Of a stretch of DNA of 64,000 nucleotides, positions 11,801 to 23,500 are shown piece by piece. The first letter of the stretch is position 1. Each line of letters starts with the position of its first letter. The notes under the pieces were generated by a model. The model had not been told where the DNA came from and ran no database searches. It saw only the letters and a program-made list of their open reading frames with translations. The DNA comes from Branchiostoma floridae (Eukaryota; Chordata; Leptocardii; Amphioxiformes; Branchiostomatidae), in assembly GCF_000003815.2 (NCBI RefSeq), contig NC_049985.1, positions 10,599,601 to 10,663,600 on the forward strand, given 5' to 3'. The translations under genes and the position numbers were made by a program.

Positions 11801-13081
11801 ATTGGTGTGAGTAGATACAAAAGCACATGCATTTTATTAATTTTTTGACACCTTCCCCATAGAGATCAGTTTTGCGCTCGTCTTGTTAAACTTCCCTACA
11901 TTCACATAAACATTAGTTACAAACCACTTCCCATCTAATTCTATTACTCTGTTCCCCACTCCTTCTAAGCGCCTAGCTCGGGGTGTTCCATGGGATGAGG
12001 ATAGGGCTGTTTTCATCTTCCTCTGTAGCAATTTCTAGCAATGGGTTATGGAGATGTTACATTTATCAGTACATAGAACCTTTTTAAGGGGTACAAAAAT
12101 CATTGTGTCTTCATCTGCACAATTTCACCTGTCTCCGGTCCCTCTAATTCACTTAAGTTACTATTGTCACTCTTTTGTTCCGTCTGGTACATTAAATCGT
12201 TAAAGATGCCCCATAAAACTGGGAGTCCCCCAGACAATAGGCGCTCTTCTCTGACGCACTTCCTATTGACGGGTCACCCTTAATTCTAGCTAGGACAATT
12301 TTGTTTGTTTCAGAAAACCGGTAAACCACCTTTTAGGCAAACACGCTACTTTTGTACAATATGTACAAGTTGTGTAAGACCAGACTGTAAGGTTTGATCC
12401 ACGCACATCGGGATGGATCCTACACTTTTCGATAAGTGTGGTTGGATCTTTGATGTGCTCGAGGTGCAGCTCTCCTCAGATATTGGACATCTGGCTTTAC
12501 GTCAGAGAGACGTTTCTAACGGAAGTTAGATACTCAATTTCCCTTGAGTCGAACGAGGAAATATGTCTTAAGTGTCTTTACCAAAGGCGCAACATTGGTA
12601 CTTGAGAGGAATTAGAAAACAACCTTTGGATTCAATCAACACAACCGGTAACCTTAACCATAAGACCAAGATGCCAATGACAATGACTCATAACGTTGAT
12701 CATCATCGTTTCAATTTACACATGATATCATGTCAAGGAAGATGTAGATGAAAGGACGATGATGATGGAGATTGAAAAGCTGGAGTTTTTCTTCTTCTTT
12801 CTTTCCGGTTTATCCTTCGGGGCATTTGCCTCCGAAAGATCTGCTTGGTAATTACTACTGTAAATGTACTATTATTACTACTACAATGTAGTAGTCTTCC
12901 GCTGCGGTCGCAGTTCCGCCCCAGGCCTTCCTCTCGCGTACCGTGCTGTGACGTCTGCTCAGTGAACCTGGTAGATGATCGGTCAGGGACACATTATCAT
13001 AAGTGAACGGTCACGGAGATACAACAGGTCTCGTCAGGACACGGTATGCTGCTCTGGTATGCTGGCAAAGATAATCTTACT

Positions 13082-13273
13082 ACGTCACATTTCCAAACCG
13101 GGGCCCGGCCGGACAGCTTTCGGGAACCAAAAGTATGATATAAAAGACACCAAACTACATAAGACGAAAAGAGAATAGCCCTGGCATTATTTCTGTATAT
13201 TTCCGAGTAGACATTTCTATATTTCTTTTCCACAAACACATAACGTCACATTTCCGGTTTGGAAATGTGACGT
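13082..13273. mobile_element. MITE, 192 bp, CCGGGGCCCGGCC family
   Basis: Perfect 20-bp terminal inverted repeats: ACGTCACATTTCCAAACCGG (13082-13101) and CCGGTTTGGAAATGTGACGT (13254-13273). A second inverted CGTCACATTTCC lies just inside the right end, making a local palindrome. The same inner sequence (GGGCCCGGCCGG, then CGGGAAC and ACGATATAAAA-like stretches) occurs at 30222-30415 and in two partial copies at about 29843-30113. Confidence 0.85.
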
Positions 13274-14344
13274 TAGCCTAACCGAGGAACGAGAGGGAAG
13301 CCTGGGAGTGGGACGGGCTAGGTATATGTAGAATGTACTCTCCAAGCAGAGGTTGGTGGGAAAATAGTGACCTTTTTCTTTCATCAATTTATTTTCGACC
13401 GGCATTTCCACATAATAATGAATACCTTTAATGTATATACCCACTGGGTTAGTACAGGTCGCAACAAAAGAAAAGTTGACAGATACATGAAATATATACA
13501 ATGTCAATCAACATAAGAATCATATTCTTCTCGCTTCATTGTGATGCTGAAAATGTTTGAACAGATATGTTTAACAATCAAGGGTTTGTCAAAATTCATC
13601 AGGAATATGAATTTGTATTATTTTATAACATTTCTTTCTGCGACTGACTGCACTTCTTCCTGCGACGGATAAAACTTCGCAAATCTGCCTGTAGATCGAG
13701 CCTCAGCTCCTGTGTGGTCTGTAGAACTCCACTGGTATTTCTGACACAAGATTACAGGGATCACATGGCGGAAGAGGAAACCGCAAGTACGCATGTAGGG
13801 GAGGACTAAAGTACCACAGGTGTGTCCTGGAACTTCCAACAATTTCCCTTATCTGTAGTTGTGGTGTGACGTTTTCTTCACCTGTCTGTTCACCAGAGAT
13901 TAATCGCCTTGTGGAAAATCACCACAGGTATTGCCCAGGGCTGTCCACACCGCTTCCCGCCAAAACTGCAGTCTTCAAGCAGATGTTGAGAGGAGCAATT
14001 TTTGTATAAAACGGGCTTACGAACTTCCCTTGCAACACCTAACGTTACATGGAGGTTTATACTGACACATATTCAGTCCAGCTAGTCAATATGGTTTTCG
14101 TCTGATAACGTTATATAGAGATTATAAGAACGGTTCCCCAACGAGACCTCCGTTATTTTGGGTAATTTGTCTGTGGGATAGCGCCTAAAATTATAGTTTC
14201 AAAACAACGAGCGCTTTTAGCTAAGGATTCGGATTGCAGCTGACCGTCTGACTGTCATAATGTTAACCTTTGACAGTAAACAAGGTAAACAGGTGGATTT
14301 TGACCTTACGCGTGAACTTTGACCCACCTGTTAGCTGGACCAAC

Positions 14345-14528
14345 ATGGCGTCTTTGACGATTGCGGAAGTGAACAAACTCGACTCGGAAGAGTTTATAGA
14401 GATATTTGGGAATGTGGTAGAAAACTGCAAACTCGCTGCCGCCGCCGTGTGGTCCCACAAACCGTTCCAAGACGTCGATCACCTGAATCAGACGATAGCG
14501 GACTTTCTAGACGCCCTACCCCAGAAAG
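14345..14528 (+). CDS. URAD: URAD exon 1
   Basis: This exon encodes residues 1-61 plus one base of codon 62, ending at AAAG/GTAATG. The start MASLTIAEVNKLDSEEF was chosen over the in-frame ATG at 14270 because URAD proteins begin a few residues before the VN-L-EEF motif and this ATG sits in a good context (ACCAACATGG). The open frame simply runs on upstream and past the donor. Confidence 0.9.
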
Positions 14529-17500
14529 GTAATGATCTGTGGGTAAATTTGTTATTTACGATCGGCAGGCCGACGGGTAGGTCAAAGCTTTACCAACTAC
14601 TACTCCGTAACATGGGTCGAACTTGTGAGCTATTAACAACCAATAGCTTCTGACTGGTACCAATCGATGTTATGCTGCTTCAAATGATTTTTTCTCAGTA
14701 ATAAAAAAGAAACATTGACTTAAAACAATAAATTAAAGGTCGGCACACAGTAGATTTTAATTTTATCTTACAGAGTATTGCATATAAATTTGATATAAAT
14801 AAGCAGATCCCGTAGCATTTACAAATGCTTTTGTTTATCTGATAACGCCGTAATACATTAATAGCATTATTTCGTGTATAAATTACACCTCGTCACCCCC
14901 TGGACTTGGTCATGGAATAGTCCAACTCTTTTCTCCTTTATCATATGCCAGTTCGTTAGTTTGAGTGTGCTACCGCGGGATGTTCGGCTTCTCGTGTCGA
15001 TAGAGGTACGGTAGAGGGAGCAGTACATTGCCTTACAGTTACTGAACATACGTCATGAGCGCAACAACCTTTCTACCTGCCCCAGCCGGACCGTGGTTAA
15101 TCAGTAACCCGAACCCATTAAGGTGCACACACACACGTTTACTCGTTCCTCCCCTACCAAGTCAAACATTGGACAGGGCCGGGCTTTGAGGGACCCTTTC
15201 TTTCCATGTGGGTGTTCCTTTTTGTTTCACCTCCCCAGACGGCAAACAAACGGACCTGTCCCTGCGATGTGTGGGGGCAGGTGTGTTGTACTAACTTTCA
15301 TCAAGCTCCTTGGTTGTGCTGGTACCATTCATGGAACTAACGGTGATCTCTTTTTACAGAACAGTGCAACTTGTCCTACTTTCCACTGATTACACCAGTC
15401 TTTGATTTCCCACCGTTGTTTAAACGTGCAATAAATCTTCACTTGCAATTAATTGGATCTTATTGAAGTCGATGTCATCTATATCTCTGGACATCTCTGA
15501 TACTTTTTGATGAGTAATATTTAAAGCACACAGATAGGCTGTTTAAGGATTAGTACCTCTTTTGTCTCATTTTGTGGGAATGACCATATATCATAGCCTT
15601 GAATTTGAATAACAGCATGTGCGAAATAAACACTTTCTAGGTAACAATTCTGAATGAAAAAGAGAGAATAGTATATTGGAACATCTTACTCGTTTAAGAT
15701 TTGTACTATTAATTAGTAATGCCGCCAAGCCACGTCTAAAATAGAATGTCTTTGGAACGCTATTTGTTTTCTTACGTATCAATGCGCGATGCATAGTAAC
15801 GCCGTTGCTAAGGGCGCCAGTTTTCCCGCCGCCAGCGAGATGAAATTTCATCCGAGTTGACAGCTGATTGCATCACGATGTACGGCCTTTCGGCGAAAAT
15901 GGCGGTAAGTACCGGGCGTGTTTGCTATCAGCTCTCCATTTAATCCATTTTTGTCTGGTTTTACAACGATTTTAATTTGTTTGATGATCAAACTCGGAAC
16001 ACAGCCAAATTAGCAAAATGGCAGCGTCGTAAAGAGTTGAAAATTCGGCGATTTTCAGATTGGGGGCGTTTGCTTTTCGCACCTAGACCCGTATTCATTT
16101 GATGGTGCGTCAGAGCCGTTTAACCTTCGTCTATATCCCATGTGAAAATCCTGTTGGTTTGAAATCTGGGTAGATCATAATTTTAGATCTGCCGGGGTCG
16201 TGTTTTTTAGCGATTTTTCGCCAACACGTTGGCATCGTAGTGAGAGTCCTATGGCCCTGTTAGTCACTTAGTGTGACAGATGTGCTTTATCGTTGGTTTT
16301 CTTGTAAACACAACAACAACCGAGGTCTAAACCTACATGGTACGTTGTAAAATATATTATGCCGGTGCGTGACAGATTTTTATTTGATTCATTGTTTATT
16401 AGTGAGAATTTATTTGTCGCTGAGAGAAACTTCAAGAACATGGTTAAAAAAAAACAGAAAATTTCGCTGTGAAAAATCTAGTAGATCCTTGGGTGTGACC
16501 AGAATTTCCCGCCAACACTGTCACGTGTCCGATGTTGTTAGGTAAACTTTTGAAGGCAAACAAACAACTTGCATAACAACGCAGTTTCATGGCTGGCAGG
16601 TTTGCAACATAATGAAGGGTCATGAAAACGTAATACCATTGTTTGAAGCAGATTGTGATATGGTGGGAGGGGGGTAACTTTATACCTACAAGATATAATC
16701 AAATGTGCAACAATACAACAATCATCACATCAGTAATGTCCACCATATTTTTGTACTACGTTAAGGACTTTTGGTAAAATATTATACAGACTTAGGAGAT
16801 GAATAATAGATTTAAAATAATCCAATGAATAGATAAATGTTGAATGAATAGATCAAATGATCTGATGTAGATTTCATATCCACTGCCTCATACTATACAG
16901 TCAAACCTGTATTAGGGGCCACCTCTACAGAGGGGCCACCTGTCCATAGTGGCCACTTTTTGTCGGTCCCTTGGGTATTTTATCTACAAGTTACCACCTC
17001 TATACAGAGGCCACCTGTCTATAGTGGCCAAATTTGTCCGGTCCCTTGAGTGGCCGCTATAGACAGGTTTGACTGTACTTAAGTACTATAAAATGTATTG
17101 GCTTGTTCATGTAAAACCATTGACATTTAATACACCATCAATTAATATTAGTGGCATTAGTTCATGAATCAGTGAATTGAATCTTTTTAAATGACATTTT
17201 TTTCTTGTTTCAGATCATCCTTGCATTCAGTGACTCTATCTGTAAGTATGTCTCTAACCACGCCACCTTCTCTTCTGACATTTTGTTTTCCCTTAATGCG
17301 CACCCTGGAGCCTCAGTATATGATTTGACTTCTGACATCTCTCGTCACCCTTTTGTTGAGCCTGACCTGGTGTTCGTGCATGCGGGGACTAACTGTCTTC
17401 CCATGCACCGTCCACTCAGCCGGACTCTTGATGATTTCAGTTACCTTATTTCTGTTACCAAGTCTCGCTTCCCGTCAGCCTCTGTTGTCATCTCTAGCAT

Positions 17501-20500
17501 CCTGCCTAGGTTTGACTCTGAGGTCTATGACAGGAGGCGGTCTGAGTTAAACTCTCATTTGCTTCACCTATGTTCTCGCCAGGGTGTGTTTTTCCTTGAC
17601 AATGGTAGCCGGGCTCGCCGGGCCATGTTTTCTGTTGATGGTTTACATTTGAGTAGAGCAGGGAACATCAGCTATGCCAAGTATCTTTCTTTTTCTTTGA
17701 GCCACTACCTGCAGCTGCACCGTCGCAGCTGCCAGCATCGCTTTACGTTGAGGGGTGAGGAGTGGCCTGGGTTGGGGACGGATGGAGGAAGTGGGAAGAA
17801 GGACAAGGAGCATCCAGGAGAGGAGCCGAAGTCAGGGGAGTACCAGGGACAGGTGGAGTGGGCTAGGGTAGTCCGACAGGGGGGACCTGTAGCTAGGGCG
17901 GCCCCAGGGAAGGTAGAGGGAGGTAGTGTGGGGAAGGGACCTTCCCAGCCCAGGGGAGTACCCGTAGTTAGATCGGCCCCAGGGAAGGTAGTGGGGGGTA
18001 GCGTGGGGAAGGGACCTTCCCAGCCCAGGGGAGTACCCGTAGTTAGATCGGCCCCAGGGAAGGTAGTGGGGGGTAGCGTGGGGAAGGGACCTTCCCAGCC
18101 CAGGGGAGTACCCGTAGTTAGATCGGCCCCAGGGAAGGTAGAGGGGGGTAGCGTGGGGAAGGGACCTTCCCACCCCAGGGGAGTACCCGTAGTTAGATCG
18201 GCCCCAGGGAAGGTAGTGGGGGGTAGCGTGGGGAAGGGACCTTCCCAGCCCAGGGGAGTACCCGTAGTTAGATCGGCCCCAGGGAAGGTAGTGGGGGGTA
18301 GCGTGGGGAAGGGACCTTCCCAGCCCAGGGGAGTACCCGTAGTTAGATCGGCCCCAGGGAAGGTAGTGGGGGGTAGCGTGGGGAAGGGACCTTCCCAGCC
18401 CAGGGGAGTTCCCGTGGTTAGATCGGCCCCAGGGAAGGTAGTGGGGGGTAGCGTGGGGAAGGGACCTTCCCAGCCCAGGGGAGTACCCGTAGTTAGATCG
18501 GCCCGAGGGAAGGTAGAGGGGGGTAGCGTGGGGAAGGGACCTTCCCAGCGCAGGGGAGTAGCTGTAGCTAGGGCGGCCCCAGGGAAGGTAAAGGGGGGTA
18601 ATGCAGGGAAGGGTCCTCTCCTGGCCTAGGGGGGGACCTGTTCCTAAGCCTAGGGTTACCCCAGGGAAGGTAGAGGGGGGTAGTACAGGGAAGGGTCCTT
18701 CCCGGCCAAGGAGCACACGTACATTGAGTAAGAGTGAGTGGAAGAATATGATGAATAAAAGGCTTAGTCAGTTTAAAGAAGCACAAGATAAAGGTGAGGT
18801 TGTGTGTGGTATTGGTTGTGAAGGGGAAGATGTGCAGTATGTGATATGTCCTACAGGGTGGAGTAGTTGTAAGCTTAGGAAGGGCAAGGAGAGTACAGGT
18901 GTATTAGGAGGGTTTAGCAGGGGAAAGACTAGGTGTAGGAGGGTTAGTGGTAAAGCTAAGAGGGAGAAGTTGTCAGTACCAACTAGGCTAGAGGTTAGAA
19001 TGTTGTATAGTGGGCCCCTTAATCCCTCAGGGTGGGTGGAAAAGGTTAACCAGGTAGGTACTAGTACCTGTAAGAGTAGTGAGGAGGAGGTAGGAGATGA
19101 TGTGAATGTTAGTGATAGTGTAACCTGTAAGAGTAGTGAGCAGGTAGGAGATGTTAGTGATAGTGTAACCTGTAAGAGTAGTGAGCAGGTAGGAGATGTT
19201 AGTGATAGTGTAACCTGTAAGAGTAGTGAGCAGGTAGGAGATGTTAGTGATAGTGTAACCTGTAAGAGTAGTAAGCAGGTAGGAGATGTTAGTGATAGTG
19301 TAACCTGTAAGAGTAGTAAGCAGGTAGGAGATGTTAGTGATAGTGTAACCTGTAAGAGTAGTAAGCAGGAAGGAGGAGATGTGGGTAATATGGTAACCTG
19401 TGATTCTAGTAAGGAGGGGGGAGAAGATATCAGTGTTAGTGATTCCTGTAAAACCGTAGATACCCTTGGCCTCTTTTCTTTCTTTGTCATTTTCAAAGGT
19501 AAGTTATTTACTCTATGGTCAACTAGCAAATGTGTTAAGGTGTGCAAGTTGAAGAAATTGATAAGTAATTTATGTGAATGCAGTGTTATGTGTAGAAGCC
19601 TTAGTATTGGGGGTGATATTCTTTTTGATGAAAATAAGGTTGTAGAAGTACATGATAGGACTGTTACAGTGACCCTTTTTGGTTGTGGGGGAGGTAAAAC
19701 AATTAATTTTCATCCAGGCCGGCCATGTTTCTCAGCATGCGCCCATTGTAAAAAGCCATCTACATTTGAGGAGTATAGGCATCCACAGGGATGGAATGAT
19801 ACACTTAGAAATTGGGTAATTGATAATACAGGACTTTCTAGTACAGACTGTGTATGTCGTTCTTGCGAGCGTAAATTTCGACGATTACAGGCCCAACCTG
19901 ATTCCGTTTCTAGTTCTTTAACTGATAACTCACAAAAACTCTCTCAAGCAGTGCTAGAAAAAAATTGTTTTATGTCTGAGTTTGGTTTATGCCAAAATTT
20001 GTCTAACCATGAAAGACAAAATGTTTCAGTTGATGACATGATGTCATATATTTCCTCCATTTCAGACTTAGCGGCAGGTTGTAACACTTTGCCAAATTCT
20101 ATTTCACTGTGCACATTTCATTATTTCCAGTTTTACCGATTTTGTGATGAAGATAAATGCACGCATTGTTGTAAGGTAATTAGGTCCCATAAAAGGAAAC
20201 GTTTCTGTCCTTCATTGAATATCCCACAATCAGCTTTAAAATTAGCCGACTCAACTTTGTCAGAAGGTTCCATTTTATGCAACAATTGTTATCAATGTTT
20301 ATATAGATCTGGTAATCTTGTTAAGGAAGAAAAAAATCTGGAGAAACGTTTAGAAATGTTGAAAACTTTGGATGTAAAATGTAGCCTAGAAAACATACCA
20401 GAATTAGCTTTGCACCAGGTTTCTTGTAAGGTAGGTGAAATGTTTCTAGAGAACAAATCTTTACTTCTTGTGGATGCATATGATTTGTTTGTAGAAACTA

Positions 20501-23500
20501 TCCAAATGCTTCTTAGTGAATTCCAAAATGAAGAACAGTGTGATGAAGTTGATGCATTCTCTTTCACATCAAAGTGGTTACTTGTTGGACTATTAAGTGA
20601 TCTTGGAAACTTTATTTTAATTCACAAAAGTTCAAGTGAATCAAACAAATTAAGTTTATTGTTATATAGTAAAGACTGTGATTTGATTGAATCCCTCCAT
20701 TTGGCTTTATATGCAGCAAGATTGAATACTTATAAGCGTGATCTTGAGTTGAAGTCTATTCAGTCCAATGTTGCTTCTATGTTCACAGATGTTAACAAAG
20801 ACGTACTTAATTCTAGCCTTTTGTCTTCTTTGATGTACATGAATAGTTTAATCCATCAAGAATCTTCTAAGTTCATTGATAAGTTTGTTCAGTGTCCAAC
20901 ATCCCTCCATGAAATTGATATGATGCAAATTTCTAAAGAAATAAATCCGGTTGTTTGGAACTTTATTGTTGTACTTACTATGCATAAATCTGAAATACCA
21001 AGTTCTGATTTTGAAACCTTTGACATGAATGAACATTATTTGGCATTTCTTAAGGATAATTCTAGCCATAGCTCTTCTAAGTTTTTAAGACGACTGTTTG
21101 CTACTTTCCTTATCTTATTTATTGTCTCTGACGGTCAGTGTAGTTATCCTTTTCACATGATTAATTCAGAATTAATTCATTCTTATAGCCAGTCTACTGA
21201 TCTTATGCAATTGTTAAATCGCCTTGGTGTATGTTGTTCCAATGATTCTCATAGAAGATTTATTTCTGGAATGTTAGATAAATTGAAATTAGAAGATAAT
21301 CATTATAATTTAACAGAAGGTTCTTTTACTGTAGCTTCTATAGACAACATCAATAGTGGTAGTCCCCATGCAGCTGTGACAGGTAGTCCCCGAGGGTGGA
21401 ACGGCACATCTATTCAAGCCGTCCAACCCAAACCTAAATCTCTTCTTATTCCCAAGCCAAATTCATCTGTACATAGTAGTGAAGATATCTCTGTATGTGT
21501 AGGTAATGTTACTGAAACTGATGAGCCAGTATCAAAGAAAATCAAATTAGTTTCAAAGTTTAGGCAAAGAAAAAGGTCACCAAAGGAAATTGATCATAGT
21601 ACTTTATCTCTTACACCCCCATCTTGTGTTCAGTCTATAGTCCCTTCCACTCCAATATCCCTGACCTTCAAACAGTTTGGAATATCTGAAGAAGAAATGA
21701 AAGAGTCTCATAAATTTAATTCTGAAGTATTACTTTATCAATTTGAAAGATGCATATCAGATTTGACAGAATCTTCTTATAAATTACCCAGTTTGAAATG
21801 TAAACTATTTTTAGAAAGGGACCCTGTCACAGAAAAGTCTAATATTGCATATTTATCTATAATGAATGAAAATGCTGACTGTAAAGAGACAATGTTAAAG
21901 GCCCTTAACTTCCTTCACACTTCATTTAATGTTGGCGTTGATATTGAATATTTAGTTGTTGTTGGGGATGCAAAAACTTATGACCACCTTCTCAAATTAA
22001 AACAGGAGTATGGCCCCGCTTTAAGTTGGTTGATTATTTTTCCGGGTGATTGGCATACATTGAAAAATTACCAGAATGCATTAATGAAAGTTTATTGGGA
22101 GGGAGGGTTGAAACAGATTGCTTCAGGTAGAATAAAAGGACAGACTTTACTTTCAGTTGGTTTATGTAAACATTTTAAGCGCACTCATAAATTTTTGCTT
22201 CAAGTATGGGAGGCCTTATACAGATGTGAAATTGAAGCTTTTCTAGAATATAGAAGGAATAGTACTGACACTACTGATCAATGTTCATCAAGTTGTTCTT
22301 TTTCAGCCCAGACTATTGTTGATAAGGTAAGGGTATTTCTAGACTCAGTACCACACTTTAGTGACCCAGGTTTTGATAGAGACAACTTTGTAAGAAGACA
22401 GGAATTATTGAAAATGGAATTAGAAGGTATAGAAGATGACTTCAAAGAGTTTTGTTCCAGAGCATGTGCCCGGGATGAAGTATTTTTGTTTTGGCACAGA
22501 TTTGTTCATGATGACTTTATGGCATATATATCTCTTTTCATAGCAATTAGATCAGGAAATTGGAATTTGCGTTTGTATTCATACAAAATGATGGCACCCC
22601 TTTTCCATGCCTTTGACCATGTAATATATTCTAGAATCATTCCCTTGCATCTTTGTGATATATTGTCTTGTCCTGGCCATATTCTCAGATATTTCCAAGA
22701 GGGGGGATTTGTTACCAGTATTAATTCTGTTAATTATTCTAATGTAGCTTTAGATGAGAGTCATGAAATGTTGATAAATCGGGACACAAAAGAAGTTATT
22801 ACAGGCCCTAACAAATTTGTAATTGAAGATCTTGTTTTATATTTACCATATCGAGCTAAATTGATTAAACAAGTTAAACAACAAATTCTTGTCAAAGCAA
22901 ATTGTAGAACTCAAAATGATCTTAGTCCTGCTATTATTGAACAGGAAAGGCTAAATATTGTTTATTATGCAAAAAAAGTTGTAGATGCCCACATTTTTTC
23001 TACCCCTGTACATGATAGATGTCTGTCCCAACCATTTACAGGAGCTTCTATTTCAGATATTCAAAGAGAAGACTTGCTTAAGTTTAGGGAAATAGGTAAG
23101 GCATCATTAGACACATTCATTAGGTTCAGGATACTTAACAACCCAAGTAATAAAGCACCCCAAAGACGGAAGTCTTTAAGAACTTTTTCTCAAATTAAAA
23201 TGACAAAGTCAAGGGTTTCAAAAAGTGAAAAAGACAAAAAGTTAGTTTTAGAATGTTATCGTAGAGCTGTTTCCTGGTCCCAAAATCAAAATAAGCCCCT
23301 ATCTGAAATTGCCCACCTGTTAGATTTGCCCCAGCTAGGTCAGTTTCTGGAGCTGCCTCGTGCTTTATGTAATGCTGATGGAGTCCCTCACAAGGGGGCT
23401 AAATCAGCAACCACTTCTTTCTTCCAATCTAGATATAATACTGCTTTTACCAAAATGTACCCAGTTGGCTTTTCCCCCCAGTGCTCTGTTTTAGAAGGCA

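Larger units (their letters stand above)
10310..14344. other. non-coding stretch between SLC18B1 and URAD
   Basis: It holds the SLC18B1 3' UTR (candidate signal ATTAAA at 10605-10610), a CG/TG dinucleotide tract (11736-11800), repeat-like sequence near 12400-12560 with a small palindrome (ACACTTTTCGATAAGTGT at about 12422) and a complete MITE (13082-13273). No coding exon is supported. The URAD promoter should lie in its last few hundred bases; I see no clear TATA box there. Confidence 0.5.

Noticed and set aside
17886-18705. Regular repeats that might suggest a CRISPR array
   Set aside because: Units are contiguous with no unique spacers, lie in a coding frame, and the genome is animal.
17832-18716. 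294-codon minus-strand open frame with a Leu-Pro-His-Ala repeat
   Set aside because: It is the antisense reading of the 75-bp coding minisatellite; a period divisible by three keeps several frames open.
18768-19547. 259-codon minus-strand open frame rich in LLLQVTLSLTSP
   Set aside because: Antisense shadow of the 45-bp tandem repeat in the transposase frame.
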